Positions 1 to 7,214 of a DNA stretch of 13,916 nucleotides are shown piece after piece. Source of the DNA: Candidatus Zixiibacteriota bacterium (lineage in GTDB: Bacteria; Zixibacteria; MSB-5A5; GN15; FEB-12); the NCBI GenBank assembly GCA_003641345.1, contig QNAD01000015.1, forward strand, positions 1 to 13,916, given 5' to 3'. Every line of letters starts with the position of its first letter. Position 1 is the first letter of the stretch. The notes below the pieces were generated by a model. That model was not told where the DNA came from. It saw only the letters and a list, made by a program, of their open reading frames with translations, and did no database searches. The translations under genes and the position numbers were made by a program.

Positions 1-1
1 C

Positions 2-835
2 AGATTGGCTGATGTTTTAAAAAATGAAAATCGTTCAATAGATATTAAAACAGAGAATAAGATTACTGAAGAAACTAATCTGTTTGATTTATTATGCGAA
101 GCTGATGTAACACCAGAGTTTGTTGAAAAATTCAAAAATATCATTAATGAAAAAGAGACTGATAGTGATAATCTCAATTCCACAATTAGAGAAACAATGG
201 TTGAACAGCTATCACACAAGATGCTACCGAATATGGAATTTGAAAATGGCGATAAACTTATGTTTATCGGGCCGGCTGGAAGTGGAAAATCGTCGGTGAT
301 GGGTAAATTGGCGGCACAGATTGTTGCTCTCTCAAAAAAGAAAGTACAACTGGCATCTTTAGATAAATTTAAAATGGGTGCTTATGATGAAATTCATAGT
401 TATGCAGAACTATTAGATTCCAATGTAGCTGATAGTGATGAAATTAGTGAGAGAAAAAATAAAAATTTTGATGGCATAACTCTTATCGATTCTCCGGCAT
501 TAACAGTAGATGAGAATAAATTTACAGGTTTGATTGAAAAAGTGGAAAAGATACAGCCGGATTATTGTTTTTTGGTTGTATCGGCTTTGATTCGCTCCGC
601 CGACTTAATTGATATTCTCAAGCGATATCAGAAATATAACCCAACTCATTTAATAATAACAATGCTTGATCAGACCAACAGGCTTGGTTCACTGATTACT
701 GCTACTGAAGCAACCAATTTGAAAGTTGCTTATTTATCGGATTTACCAGGAGGAATGGGAACTCTGAACACACCTGACCCAGCTCTGATTGCAAAAAAAT
801 TGTTTAACTGTGAGGTGTCCATTGAAGCTGTTTGA
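2..835 (+). CDS. flhF: FlhF, SRP-type GTPase for flagellar placement (5' end outside window)
   Basis: The reading frame is open to the left edge, so the gene is cut. FlhF proteins are usually 350-450 residues and about 277 are visible here. FlhF is a signal-recognition-particle GTPase that marks the cell pole or site where the flagellum is built and works with FlhG. Numbering from the TTG at 5, an N-domain-like helical stretch (about 25-75) is followed by a P-loop GPAGSGKSS (89-97). A SLDKFKMGAYDEI segment (118-130) matches the SRP-family DTYRxGAxEQL. The G3 region reads IDSPAL (161-166) where DTAGR is expected, the G4 region reads TMLDQT (219-224) for TKLDET, and a LPGGMG closing motif lies at 247-252. 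The P-loop is sound but G2/G3/G4 are worn, so GTP hydrolysis may be altered. Its end overlaps flhG. Identity is supported mainly by fold motifs plus the adjoining flhG and fliA. Confidence 0.88.
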   Translation, partial: RLADVLKNENRSIDIKTENKITEETNLFDLLCEADVTPEFVEKFKNIINEKETDSDNLNSTIRETMVEQLSHKMLPNMEFENGDKLMFIGPAGSGKSSVMGKLAAQIVALSKKKVQLASLDKFKMGAYDEIHSYAELLDSNVADSDEISERKNKNFDGITLIDSPALTVDENKFTGLIEKVEKIQPDYCFLVVSALIRSADLIDILKRYQKYNPTHLIITMLDQTNRLGSLITATEATNLKVAYLSDLPGGMGTLNTPDPALIAKKLFNCEVSIEAV

Positions 836-1685
836 TTTTGGACATAACAATTTACAATTGAACCTTACCGACGCCAAGGTTATTTCTGTTGTTTCAGGTA
901 AGGGCGGTGTTGGCAAGACGGTATTGGCGTATAATATAGCCGTAGATTTGTCTAAAAATGGATATAGAGTATTATTGATAGATGGGGATTTCTTTTTTGG
1001 CAATCTTCACATTCTATCTAATGTATATCCGAAAGATGGCCTTGACAGATTTATCTCAGGTGAAGCTGTTCTTGATAGATCTGTAACAAAAATAAATTCA
1101 AATCTCGATTTGTTGGCATCAATCGGAGAAAACTTATTTGATCCAAATGATATTAAAAATTCACAAACCATAATAAAAAATATTATAAGACAATGTAGCA
1201 GATATGATTTTGTGATTGTTGATCATAGCTCAGGTGTCTCAACATTTACAGAACAGTTTGTTACAGTATCAAATATTAATTTATTGGTTTTAGTACCGGA
1301 GTTGACATCGTTATCCGATGGCTTTGGATTTGTAAAATATATTTATAAGAAAAATAGAGAATCAAATTGTTCTTTTTTAATAAATAGATGTAGCTCTGCA
1401 GAAGAATCTGATTATATCCATAAAAAGTTTTGTGCTTTATCAGAATCATATTTAGACGTAACACCTATTTATATAGGAACAATTTCAGATTCCGATAATT
1501 TTCGTAAATCAGTCTCTTTACAGCAGTCGATTCATGAAATTGACAGGAATTCAGTTGTTATTCAACAACTTAGAGATGTTTCATCTGGACTAATAAAAAG
1601 TCATTTGAAATCAAATCAAAATAATTCCGTGATTACAAAAATGAAGATAAATAATAACCATATAATGGCCGATATAAAGGAATGA
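822..1685 (+). CDS. flhG: FlhG (YlxH/FleN), MinD-like ATPase controlling flagellar number
   Basis: This is a ParA/MinD-family ATPase that limits flagellar number and antagonises or recycles FlhF. I chose the TTG at 822 because GAGGTG (812-817) sits 4 bases upstream of it. An open frame from the TTG at 789 exists but has no ribosome site and would overlap flhF more deeply. Numbering from 822 (287 residues), a deviant Walker A SGKGGVGKT lies at 25-33, the IDGD (A') at 53-56, and the Walker B-like IVDHSSG at 132-138, where relatives often have D-T-(G/A)-A-G. LVPELTSLSDGF (157-168) matches the family's PEPTSLTDA segment. The N-terminus before Walker A is only about 24 residues, and I see no DQAxxLR motif, the helix that stimulates FlhF in other species. 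It overlaps flhF by 14 bases and ends one base before the fliA start codon, so it is almost certainly co-transcribed with both. Confidence 0.9.
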   Translation: MKLFDFGHNNLQLNLTDAKVISVVSGKGGVGKTVLAYNIAVDLSKNGYRVLLIDGDFFFGNLHILSNVYPKDGLDRFISGEAVLDRSVTKINSNLDLLASIGENLFDPNDIKNSQTIIKNIIRQCSRYDFVIVDHSSGVSTFTEQFVTVSNINLLVLVPELTSLSDGFGFVKYIYKKNRESNCSFLINRCSSAEESDYIHKKFCALSESYLDVTPIYIGTISDSDNFRKSVSLQQSIHEIDRNSVVIQQLRDVSSGLIKSHLKSNQNNSVITKMKINNNHIMADIKE

Positions 1686-1686
1686 T

Positions 1687-2580
1687 ATGCCTATGGCTAA
1701 TGCATTATTGATTAAACCGAAAAAGCGTGGCAGAAAGCCAAAAAGCTCACAAGTCGAGACAAAAAAAACTGCTACTAAGAAAACAGGCCTTAAAGCACGC
1801 AAAACTAACCGTTGGGAAGTAAGCGAGCGAGACTGGCGTCGTTACCACAAGTTTCAATTGCCGGAAGACCGTCGCACCCTTCTTAATAAATATGTCCCTC
1901 TGGTTAGGAATGTAGCTATGCGAATGGCAATGGGTTTTCCAAGATCAGTAGAACTTGATGATTTAATCAGTACCGGTGTAATTGGATTAGTTGACGCTTT
2001 TAAACATTTTGACCCGGATAGGGGAGTTAAATTTGAGACTTATGCGGTTCCAAGAATACGTGGTGCAATTTTAGATGAATTGCGTGCTTTGGATTGGGTG
2101 CCAAGATCTACCAGAGCAAAAGCTCGTGGAATGGAACGAGCCTATATGGTTTTAGAGGATAAATTAGGACGTCCTCCTGAGAAAATGGAACTGGCTAAAT
2201 ATTTGGAGATAACTTTGGAAGAATTACATGCCATGTTAGATGATGTGTCCGGAACAAATATTCTTTCTCTGGATGAAATTATTTTCAGAGAAGATGATAA
2301 CCGCCAGGTCCCAAGAATTGAAACTGTAGTAGATAAATCTGTTCATAGTGTGTTGGCTGAAATAGAAAAAGATGAACTTAGATCATTTTTAGTCATTGCC
2401 GTTGATAAATTAACAAAACAAGAACAACTGGTTATTGCTCTTTATTATTACGAAGAGTTGACCTTGAAAGAGATTGGTGAAGTGATGTCAATCTCCGAGT
2501 CAAGGGTTTCGCAAATCCACACCCGGGCGGTCATGAAACTTAATGGATTAGTGAAAGAGAAATTTTCAATGACCGGTTAA
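1687..2580 (+). CDS. fliA: RNA polymerase sigma-28 factor FliA with lysine-rich N-terminal extension
   Basis: This is the flagellar (sigma28/FliA/WhiG family) sigma factor that directs RNA polymerase to late flagellar and chemotaxis promoters. Region 2 (about 65-145) is very well conserved: ELDDLISTGVIGLVDAF, then FDPDRGVKFETYAVPRIRG and LDELRALDWVPRS. Region 3 follows, and region 4 (about 240-290) carries a helix-turn-helix LTLKEIGEVMSISESRVSQIH. At 297 residues it is longer than the usual 235-260. The excess is an N-terminal tail (1-45) rich in Lys, Thr and Arg, with KKRGRKPKS at 12-20, close to an AT-hook core. The ATG at 1687 has AAAGG about 6 bases upstream; an in-frame ATG at 1693 would drop only two residues. 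The gene begins one base after the flhG stop. The tail's function is unknown; DNA binding is an inference. Confidence 0.95.
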   Translation: MPMANALLIKPKKRGRKPKSSQVETKKTATKKTGLKARKTNRWEVSERDWRRYHKFQLPEDRRTLLNKYVPLVRNVAMRMAMGFPRSVELDDLISTGVIGLVDAFKHFDPDRGVKFETYAVPRIRGAILDELRALDWVPRSTRAKARGMERAYMVLEDKLGRPPEKMELAKYLEITLEELHAMLDDVSGTNILSLDEIIFREDDNRQVPRIETVVDKSVHSVLAEIEKDELRSFLVIAVDKLTKQEQLVIALYYYEELTLKEIGEVMSISESRVSQIHTRAVMKLNGLVKEKFSMTG

Positions 2581-2598
2581 TATTTTCGGGAGGGAGTT

Positions 2599-2901
2599 AT
2601 GAATACTCCTATAGACCGCGTTGATCAAGCCCAACCGGGTGAGATTGTTAGAAGAGTTGAGAAGACGGATAAAGATAAAGACGAAAATAAAAATTCTTTT
2701 TCCAAAGCTCTTAAAAAGAAAATGAAAGAAGAGTTGGAACAAAAGAACAAGAAAAAACAGAAAGATATGGTTTTGATTAAGTCAGAAGAGAAAAACAACT
2801 TAGAAGAAGAAAACAATGAATCGGAATTAGAGAAAGATTCTGGTAATTCTTTAGATGACACAAAACCTGTTTCTGAAAATAAAATTGATATCAGAGCATA
2901 A
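2599..2901 (+). CDS. Small, highly charged hypothetical protein
   Basis: I do not recognise this 100-residue protein. It has a strong ribosome site (GGGAGGG, 2588-2594) a few bases before its ATG, and it follows fliA by 18 bases, so it is very likely expressed with the flagellar genes. The first 20 residues (IDRVDQAQPGE, then IVRRVEKTD) look like a short conserved head. The rest is Lys/Glu/Asp/Asn-rich: a likely helix around 32-60 (FSKALKKKMKEELEQKN) and an acidic, probably disordered tail. There is no signal peptide, membrane segment or cysteine. A small regulator or chaperone-like partner of a flagellar protein is possible, but nothing in the sequence proves it. The opposite-strand frame here is just the antisense of this low-complexity coding sequence. 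Confidence 0.7.
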   Translation: MNTPIDRVDQAQPGEIVRRVEKTDKDKDENKNSFSKALKKKMKEELEQKNKKKQKDMVLIKSEEKNNLEEENNESELEKDSGNSLDDTKPVSENKIDIRA

Positions 2902-2918
2902 ACATTAGGAGCGTGAAA

Positions 2919-3326
2919 ATGGAACTTTCACAAGACATATTGATTGAGGTTGGATTGAATGCATTGGGATATATAATCGTGTCGATTTTTTCGATAATGG
3001 TTTATTCAATGTTCAAGAGGCAAAATAAAACTATTACTAATGCAGAAAATAAACTTGCAATAAATGAAATCAATTCTGATAAAGGAAAAATATTAAAAAA
3101 TAAAAATGTATCTGATAATGTAAACTTTATCAGTTTTGATACATCCCGTAATGCAAATAATATCGCCAACGAGGAAGCAAAAAATAATACTGCCAGACGG
3201 GATAGGTCTCAGATAATTCGAATTGCAAGAGAAATGATTAAAGCCGGTGCAAACGAAAAAAAAATCATGAGTTTGCTGCCGATTTCTGAAGCTGAATTAG
3301 CAATTTTAAATATGACAAACAAGTAA
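2919..3326 (+). CDS. Membrane-anchored DUF2802-like protein
   Basis: This is a protein of 135 residues from the ATG at 2919. A GTG at 2913 is also open, but TAGGAG (2906-2911) is spaced correctly for the ATG and too close for the GTG. A single hydrophobic helix (about 11-31, GLNALGYIIVSIFSIMVYS) is followed by a basic MFKRQNK, predicting an N-terminal membrane anchor with the remainder in the cytoplasm. A polar, Asn-rich linker leads to a C-terminal helical motif (about 98-131): RIAREMIKAGANEKKIMSLL, then PISEAELAIL. This resembles the pattern of DUF2802, a domain of unknown function often found beside flagellar and chemotaxis genes (Ala/Leu helix, GA, then a Ser-x-x-Glu-Ala-Glu-Leu helix). 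The match is from memory of the family pattern. Function is unknown; its place in the string suggests a motility link. Confidence 0.75.
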   Translation: MELSQDILIEVGLNALGYIIVSIFSIMVYSMFKRQNKTITNAENKLAINEINSDKGKILKNKNVSDNVNFISFDTSRNANNIANEEAKNNTARRDRSQIIRIAREMIKAGANEKKIMSLLPISEAELAILNMTNK

Positions 3327-3345
3327 TTAGATGGAGATATAAACA

Positions 3346-4533
3346 ATGCCTAAAGACAGTCCTTTTTTCTTGACCCGAGTTGAGTGTCCGATTTGTAAAA
3401 CAATCAATGAGTTTGAAACAATAAAGATGGGTGCTTATGTGGAAGAAGATCGGGATACTGATTTTTGTCCGATTGAAATAAAATGGCGATTCCCTCGTTA
3501 TCAGGGCTCCCACCCTTTGACATATTTTACCGTAACTTGTAGTAATTGTTTTTACACCCGTGAATTTAATAACAATTACAAAGAGTGGAAGAATGACAGT
3601 CATTTTAGAACTTATAAATTGAAAACAATCAAAGCGAAGCATCTTGATCAGTTAGCAATTGCCGATTCAGTTTTAAAGCAGATGGGTACTATTGTAGATA
3701 TTATTAAATATCCAAATGAATCAGCTATAGTCAAATTGCATTTGGCGATTTTTGATGAATTGCTGGCGGATCATCCATCTATGCTTGATTTAGGACGTTA
3801 TTATATCAGGGTTGGATGGATGTTCAGATATCTTGATGGGGAAACTGTTTCAGATAGCCAGAATAATTTTCTTAACGGGCTTTTGGTGGAGTTAGAAAAT
3901 AAATTTGGTTCTCTGTGGCAACATCAGAATAGTTCATCAGATTATACCAAGGCTATCTTAAATCAAGTAAATTCTCAATTGGAGCACGAGAGTTTATCTG
4001 TTGAAACAAAGTCCGAAATGTTGCCATTTAAAGAAAATTTTGAAAATATAATTTCCGGTATTGAAGACAAATTTGAATCTTGTTCAAATGAAATAAATAA
4101 ATTAAGTGAACTCATGAACGAATATAAGTCCACTTTACTTGGTACTGATTCGACCGGTGGAACTTCTTTTGGTACATATTCAAGTTTATCACATTTTTTG
4201 TCAGAGATGAAGAAAAGTTGGCCGGAAATTGTAATAAATGAAAATGAAGCATTACGGAAAGCTATTCATTATTATATTCAAGCTCTCGAAGATGGACGTA
4301 CTATCGGAAAAGGGAATCAACAAATACAAGCATCATTCCTGATTGCTGAACTTTCAAGAAGAGTTGGGGATTTTGATAATGCTAAACAGTATTTCAATAG
4401 CACTATTAAATATGGACAGGAGTTTGTCTATCAAAATAGACAAAATCCATCAAGAACAGCTTTAGCCAGAAAAATTCTTGAACTCGCAATTGAACAGGGT
4501 AAAATTAATCTGGAAGCATCAAAAAAAGTTTAG
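3346..4533 (+). CDS. DUF2225-like protein with zinc-type cysteines and helical repeat C-terminus
   Basis: This cytoplasmic protein of 395 residues has no signal peptide. The N-terminal 80 residues fit the DUF2225 family: CPIC (14-17), a DTDFCP segment (C41), and CSNC (65-68). The two CxxC pairs are a plausible zinc site. The middle (about 190-265) is predicted helical, possibly coiled coil. The C-terminal part (about 298-390) has TPR-like features, for example ALRKAIHYYIQALEDG and SRRVGDFDNAKQYFNSTIKY, suggesting a protein-binding scaffold. The start codon is preceded by GGAGAT with about 7 bases of spacing. The gene lies 19 bases after the DUF2802-like gene and 6 bases before the first PilZ gene, so it belongs to the same transcript. 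DUF2225 has no established function; a role in assembling or sensing something in the motility pathway is inference. Confidence 0.75.
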   Translation: MPKDSPFFLTRVECPICKTINEFETIKMGAYVEEDRDTDFCPIEIKWRFPRYQGSHPLTYFTVTCSNCFYTREFNNNYKEWKNDSHFRTYKLKTIKAKHLDQLAIADSVLKQMGTIVDIIKYPNESAIVKLHLAIFDELLADHPSMLDLGRYYIRVGWMFRYLDGETVSDSQNNFLNGLLVELENKFGSLWQHQNSSSDYTKAILNQVNSQLEHESLSVETKSEMLPFKENFENIISGIEDKFESCSNEINKLSELMNEYKSTLLGTDSTGGTSFGTYSSLSHFLSEMKKSWPEIVINENEALRKAIHYYIQALEDGRTIGKGNQQIQASFLIAELSRRVGDFDNAKQYFNSTIKYGQEFVYQNRQNPSRTALARKILELAIEQGKINLEASKKV

Positions 4534-4539
4534 GAAGTA

Positions 4540-5301
4540 TTGATTAAAGTGGAGTTAAAGTTACAAAAAATATCACAACCATTATTTCTAAGAGAAAAAT
4601 TAGAAATCATTTACGGCGATGATGAGAACGCCGGAAAGTATATAACGCGAATTGAAGATTTTTTAAATGGTGATATTGTTGTGGATTCTCCTAAGTTTAT
4701 TGGTGGGGATAAACTTCTCCATAATAATGCGGAAGTTAAAGTTTATATAACCAAAGAAGATGCCGCTTATCAATTTTTCTCTGTTATTGAAAAAATCCAG
4801 ATAAATAATATTTCTGGTTATGTGCTTCATATTAGCAGTGATATTGAAAGAGTTCAAAGAAGAAGATTTGCAAGGGTAGAAATTTTTGAAGAAGTGCTTG
4901 TATCCAGACTTCCTGAAATTACTAAGAAAAATAAGATTTCTTTTGGTTTTTTAGATTGGAAAACATCGGTTACCCAAAATATAAGCGGTGCAGGTGTCCT
5001 TATTCGCTCTGAACAACAGATAATAGAAAACAACTTAATATTGCTAAATTTTGGACTTTTCCCTGAATTGAATCTTCCGAAAATAATAGCTGGTATTTGT
5101 CGTCGTTCAGAGATTAAAAATGAATCTTATCTTTGTGGCGTGGAATTTATTGAATCTGGTAATTTAGGGAAATTTATCAAACAACCGTTGTTGAAATGTT
5201 TGCCGGCATCAATCAAAAATTTTGATGCTCGAATTCAGAATAATTTGGTGAATTATCTGTTCCAACAGCAAATCAAACTCAGACAAAAAGGATTGATATA
5301 A
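4540..5301 (+). CDS. PilZ-domain cyclic-di-GMP receptor, YcgR-like (first of three)
   Basis: The protein has 253 residues from the TTG at 4540; a GTG at 4549 is an alternative start, and AGGAAG (4532-4537) lies close to the TTG. Residues 1-100 form a beta-rich YcgR-N-type domain, followed by a PilZ domain. The PilZ domain carries the cyclic-di-GMP binding signature: RRRFAR (107-112, the RxxxR loop) and NISGAG (147-152, the D/NxSxxG strand). The C-terminus (about 215-253) adds a helix, as in the next gene. YcgR-type proteins bind cyclic-di-GMP and slow or bias the flagellar motor. That role is a family inference here, but the flagellar context fits. It is separated from the second PilZ gene by 3 bases, with which it shares domain order and C-terminal pattern (LLxxLPAxxxxF), suggesting tandem duplication and divergence. 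Confidence 0.85.
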   Translation: MIKVELKLQKISQPLFLREKLEIIYGDDENAGKYITRIEDFLNGDIVVDSPKFIGGDKLLHNNAEVKVYITKEDAAYQFFSVIEKIQINNISGYVLHISSDIERVQRRRFARVEIFEEVLVSRLPEITKKNKISFGFLDWKTSVTQNISGAGVLIRSEQQIIENNLILLNFGLFPELNLPKIIAGICRRSEIKNESYLCGVEFIESGNLGKFIKQPLLKCLPASIKNFDARIQNNLVNYLFQQQIKLRQKGLI

Positions 5302-5304
5302 AAA

Positions 5305-6090
5305 ATGGTGAAAACTATTGAAAAAGAGATAAGTGGAAATCGTATTGATTCAAATATGCTTGATTTATCTTATTTAGTAGGAAGAGAAATATTTATCCTT
5401 TGTGATCAATTTACTGGTAAAAAGCTGTCAAGCAAAGTTATCATGATAAACGAAAAGAGATTGTCGCTTGACAGGGGTATGAATTCTGATTTTTTCGATC
5501 AGTTAGGTGATAATCAGGATGTCACTGTTTTTATCAAATATAAAGGTCAGGAAATATCTGTCGGGGCAAATCTTAAAAGAGCCCTAAACGGACAATGTAC
5601 AATTATACTCGATAATAATATTATTCCTTTTACTAGAAGAAAATATCAAAGATTTACAATGTCAGATGATGCAAAATTAGCTGTTATTTCATCATCTATT
5701 ACAGACCCAAAATTTACAGCCAAATTAAGCTGGAAAGAATCATCTATAATAAATGTTTCGTGTGGCGGTGTGATGTTATCAGTGTCAAGTTTACTTATGA
5801 AAGGCACAAAGGTCTTTTTAAATTTGCCATTACAGAATTTTTCACTGCCAAAACTAATTTTGGCGCAAGTTGTACATTGTTATCAAGAAAAAAATAACCG
5901 CTTTAGTGTCGGTATGGAATTTATAATCAACGAAGAAAAGAAAAATCATTTTAACCAACAATCTCTGGAATTGTTGCCGGCGGCTGTTTTAAAATTCAAT
6001 AAAACGAAACGTTCAGAAATGAATGAAAAGCTGGTTTCATGGATGAAAAACAGAGATGATTTATCTGAAGGAGTTACAGATGAAAGCTGA
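5305..6090 (+). CDS. PilZ-domain cyclic-di-GMP receptor, YcgR-like (second of three)
   Basis: The protein has 261 residues. A beta-rich YcgR-N-like domain (about 20-105) precedes a PilZ domain with an intact ligand signature: RRKYQR (111-116) and NVSCGG (150-155). After the barrel comes VGMEFI and a C-terminal helical tail ending in a Trp- and Lys-containing stretch (about 225-250). The architecture matches the preceding gene, but sequence identity looks low, so the pair diverged long ago or has different partners. The ATG at 5305 has only a distant AAAGGA (5287-5292), and the gap to the upstream stop is 3 bases, so translation may depend on coupling to the previous gene. The end overlaps the third PilZ gene by 11 bases. 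It is expected to act in the cytoplasm as a cyclic-di-GMP-responsive motor or assembly effector (family inference). Confidence 0.85.
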   Translation: MVKTIEKEISGNRIDSNMLDLSYLVGREIFILCDQFTGKKLSSKVIMINEKRLSLDRGMNSDFFDQLGDNQDVTVFIKYKGQEISVGANLKRALNGQCTIILDNNIIPFTRRKYQRFTMSDDAKLAVISSSITDPKFTAKLSWKESSIINVSCGGVMLSVSSLLMKGTKVFLNLPLQNFSLPKLILAQVVHCYQEKNNRFSVGMEFIINEEKKNHFNQQSLELLPAAVLKFNKTKRSEMNEKLVSWMKNRDDLSEGVTDES

Positions 6091-6592
6091 GGACAAAACA
6101 AAATTTATCTCTGATGTTGACATGGTCGAGCAAAACGTAACCGTGAAGAAACCTTTTAAACTACAATCAGAAAATAGGCGGAGGTTTATTCGTTTGGAAA
6201 TTTCTTCACCCATGTCACTTAATAGGGTGAAAGATATTTTTTCAAATTTTTGGCCCAGCGGTGATGAAATTATTATCAATGGTACGATTTTAAATATTTC
6301 TGCAAGTGGTTTATTAATAGATACAGATGAACCTCTTAATGAAGGCGATATTGTATCAATGCACTTTTCTCTTCAGGGTGTTGAGAATATTAATAAAGTT
6401 TTAGGTCTTGTGAAGAGAACAGATTATCAGGATGATATCACAATTGCCGGAATTCAATTTGTGACTAAAGATGATTTGCAGGATAGATTATCTGATGGTG
6501 AGATTGAAATGCTGGATGATGATTTTTGTGAATTTGGAAGTTCAGTAAAATATTTATTGAATAGATATATCGAAAAGAGAGCGTTAAATTAA
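6080..6592 (+). CDS. Single-domain PilZ protein (third of three)
   Basis: The protein has 170 residues from the ATG at 6080. I preferred this start to an ATG at 6056 because GAAGGAG (6067-6073) is ideally spaced for it and the overlap with the previous gene drops to 11 bases. It is shorter than its two neighbours: only about 30 polar residues precede the PilZ domain, so the YcgR-N domain is absent. The binding signature is intact: RRRFIR (33-38) and NISASG (72-77), followed by LIDTDEPLNEGDIVSMHF, a typical PilZ strand set, and AGIQFV. The C-terminal tail (about 130-170) is acidic and then helical, echoing the tails of the other two. It is likely a soluble cyclic-di-GMP receptor that passes the signal to a protein partner. 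The partner is unknown. Confidence 0.85.
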   Translation: MKAEDKTKFISDVDMVEQNVTVKKPFKLQSENRRRFIRLEISSPMSLNRVKDIFSNFWPSGDEIIINGTILNISASGLLIDTDEPLNEGDIVSMHFSLQGVENINKVLGLVKRTDYQDDITIAGIQFVTKDDLQDRLSDGEIEMLDDDFCEFGSSVKYLLNRYIEKRALN

Positions 6593-6596
6593 TATT

Positions 6597-7211
6597 ATGT
6601 TATTTAAATTTATAAAAACTCTAACAATCCCATTAATATTGGTAAGTTTGGCGGTGCAGGCGAGCCCATTGAGACAGCGAAGAGTTGTTATTCATGTTAA
6701 CTCTCCCGATGTAATCTGGAAAAACTCAGAACTTGACAAAAAAATGGAAATTGCACTTAGTCGTTCTGAAGAATTTTCTGTAATTCTTTCGAATAATCAA
6801 ACCAACCAACCAAGATTTCCCAAAGATCATTACAATTTGGAAAATTTGATTAATTGGGGAGCAGAATTGGGCGGACAATATTTACTCGTAGTGGATATTT
6901 TTGATGAACGTATTGAAAGAAATAAGATTTTTAGCATCCCTTTAATAATGCAAAGATATAAAACATCGGGTATTATCGAAGGTGAAATCAGGTTTATTGA
7001 TATTGCCCGAAATAAACTTCTAAATGCGTCACCATTATATGTAGAAATTGATGGTCCTGCAAGATTACAAGCTTGGGTGGATGATGATATAAATGATGCT
7101 GATTTGCATATAAAACCCTCAGGGAAAATTGCATTTTTGAATTCTTTGGAACAAGAGACTGCTTTGGAATTAGTGAAAATTATTAAGAAATTTACTAACA
7201 GTCGAAATTAA
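6597..7211 (+). CDS. Exported protein with FlgO/CsgG/LpoB-like fold (tentative)
   Basis: The 204-residue protein begins with a clear Sec signal peptide: MLFKFIK, a hydrophobic core (about 8-20), and a cleavage site after VQA (residue 22). There is no lipobox cysteine, so the mature protein should be soluble in the periplasm or secreted. The mature part alternates predicted strands and helices: RRVVIHVN, then a helix ending in a short-spaced Pro/Phe segment, then WGAELGGQYLLVVDIFDE, a strand GIIEGEIRFIDIARNKLL, and a C-terminal helix LEQETALELVKIIKKF. The order 'helix, (A)xxLGxxYLLVxxI, xGxxRxIDxxxxxxL' is like that of FlgO, CsgG and LpoB-type proteins. That is a structural impression, not a proven homology. 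The ribosome site is weak. It sits 4 bases after the third PilZ gene. FlgO-type proteins act at the outer membrane around the flagellum, which would suit the location. Confidence 0.6.
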   Translation: MLFKFIKTLTIPLILVSLAVQASPLRQRRVVIHVNSPDVIWKNSELDKKMEIALSRSEEFSVILSNNQTNQPRFPKDHYNLENLINWGAELGGQYLLVVDIFDERIERNKIFSIPLIMQRYKTSGIIEGEIRFIDIARNKLLNASPLYVEIDGPARLQAWVDDDINDADLHIKPSGKIAFLNSLEQETALELVKIIKKFTNSRN

Positions 7212-7214
7212 TTG

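Noticed and set aside
789..821. Longer FlhG start at the TTG at 789
   Set aside because: There is no ribosome site before it and the added residues do not look like a FlhG N-terminus. GAGGTG at 812-817 favours 822.
1648..1675. TAAA-N16-GCCGATAT just before fliA, a possible autoregulated sigma28 promoter
   Set aside because: The spacing is one base long and transcription would start beyond the fliA ribosome site (1676-1681), giving a transcript without it. The match also lies in the flhG coding sequence.
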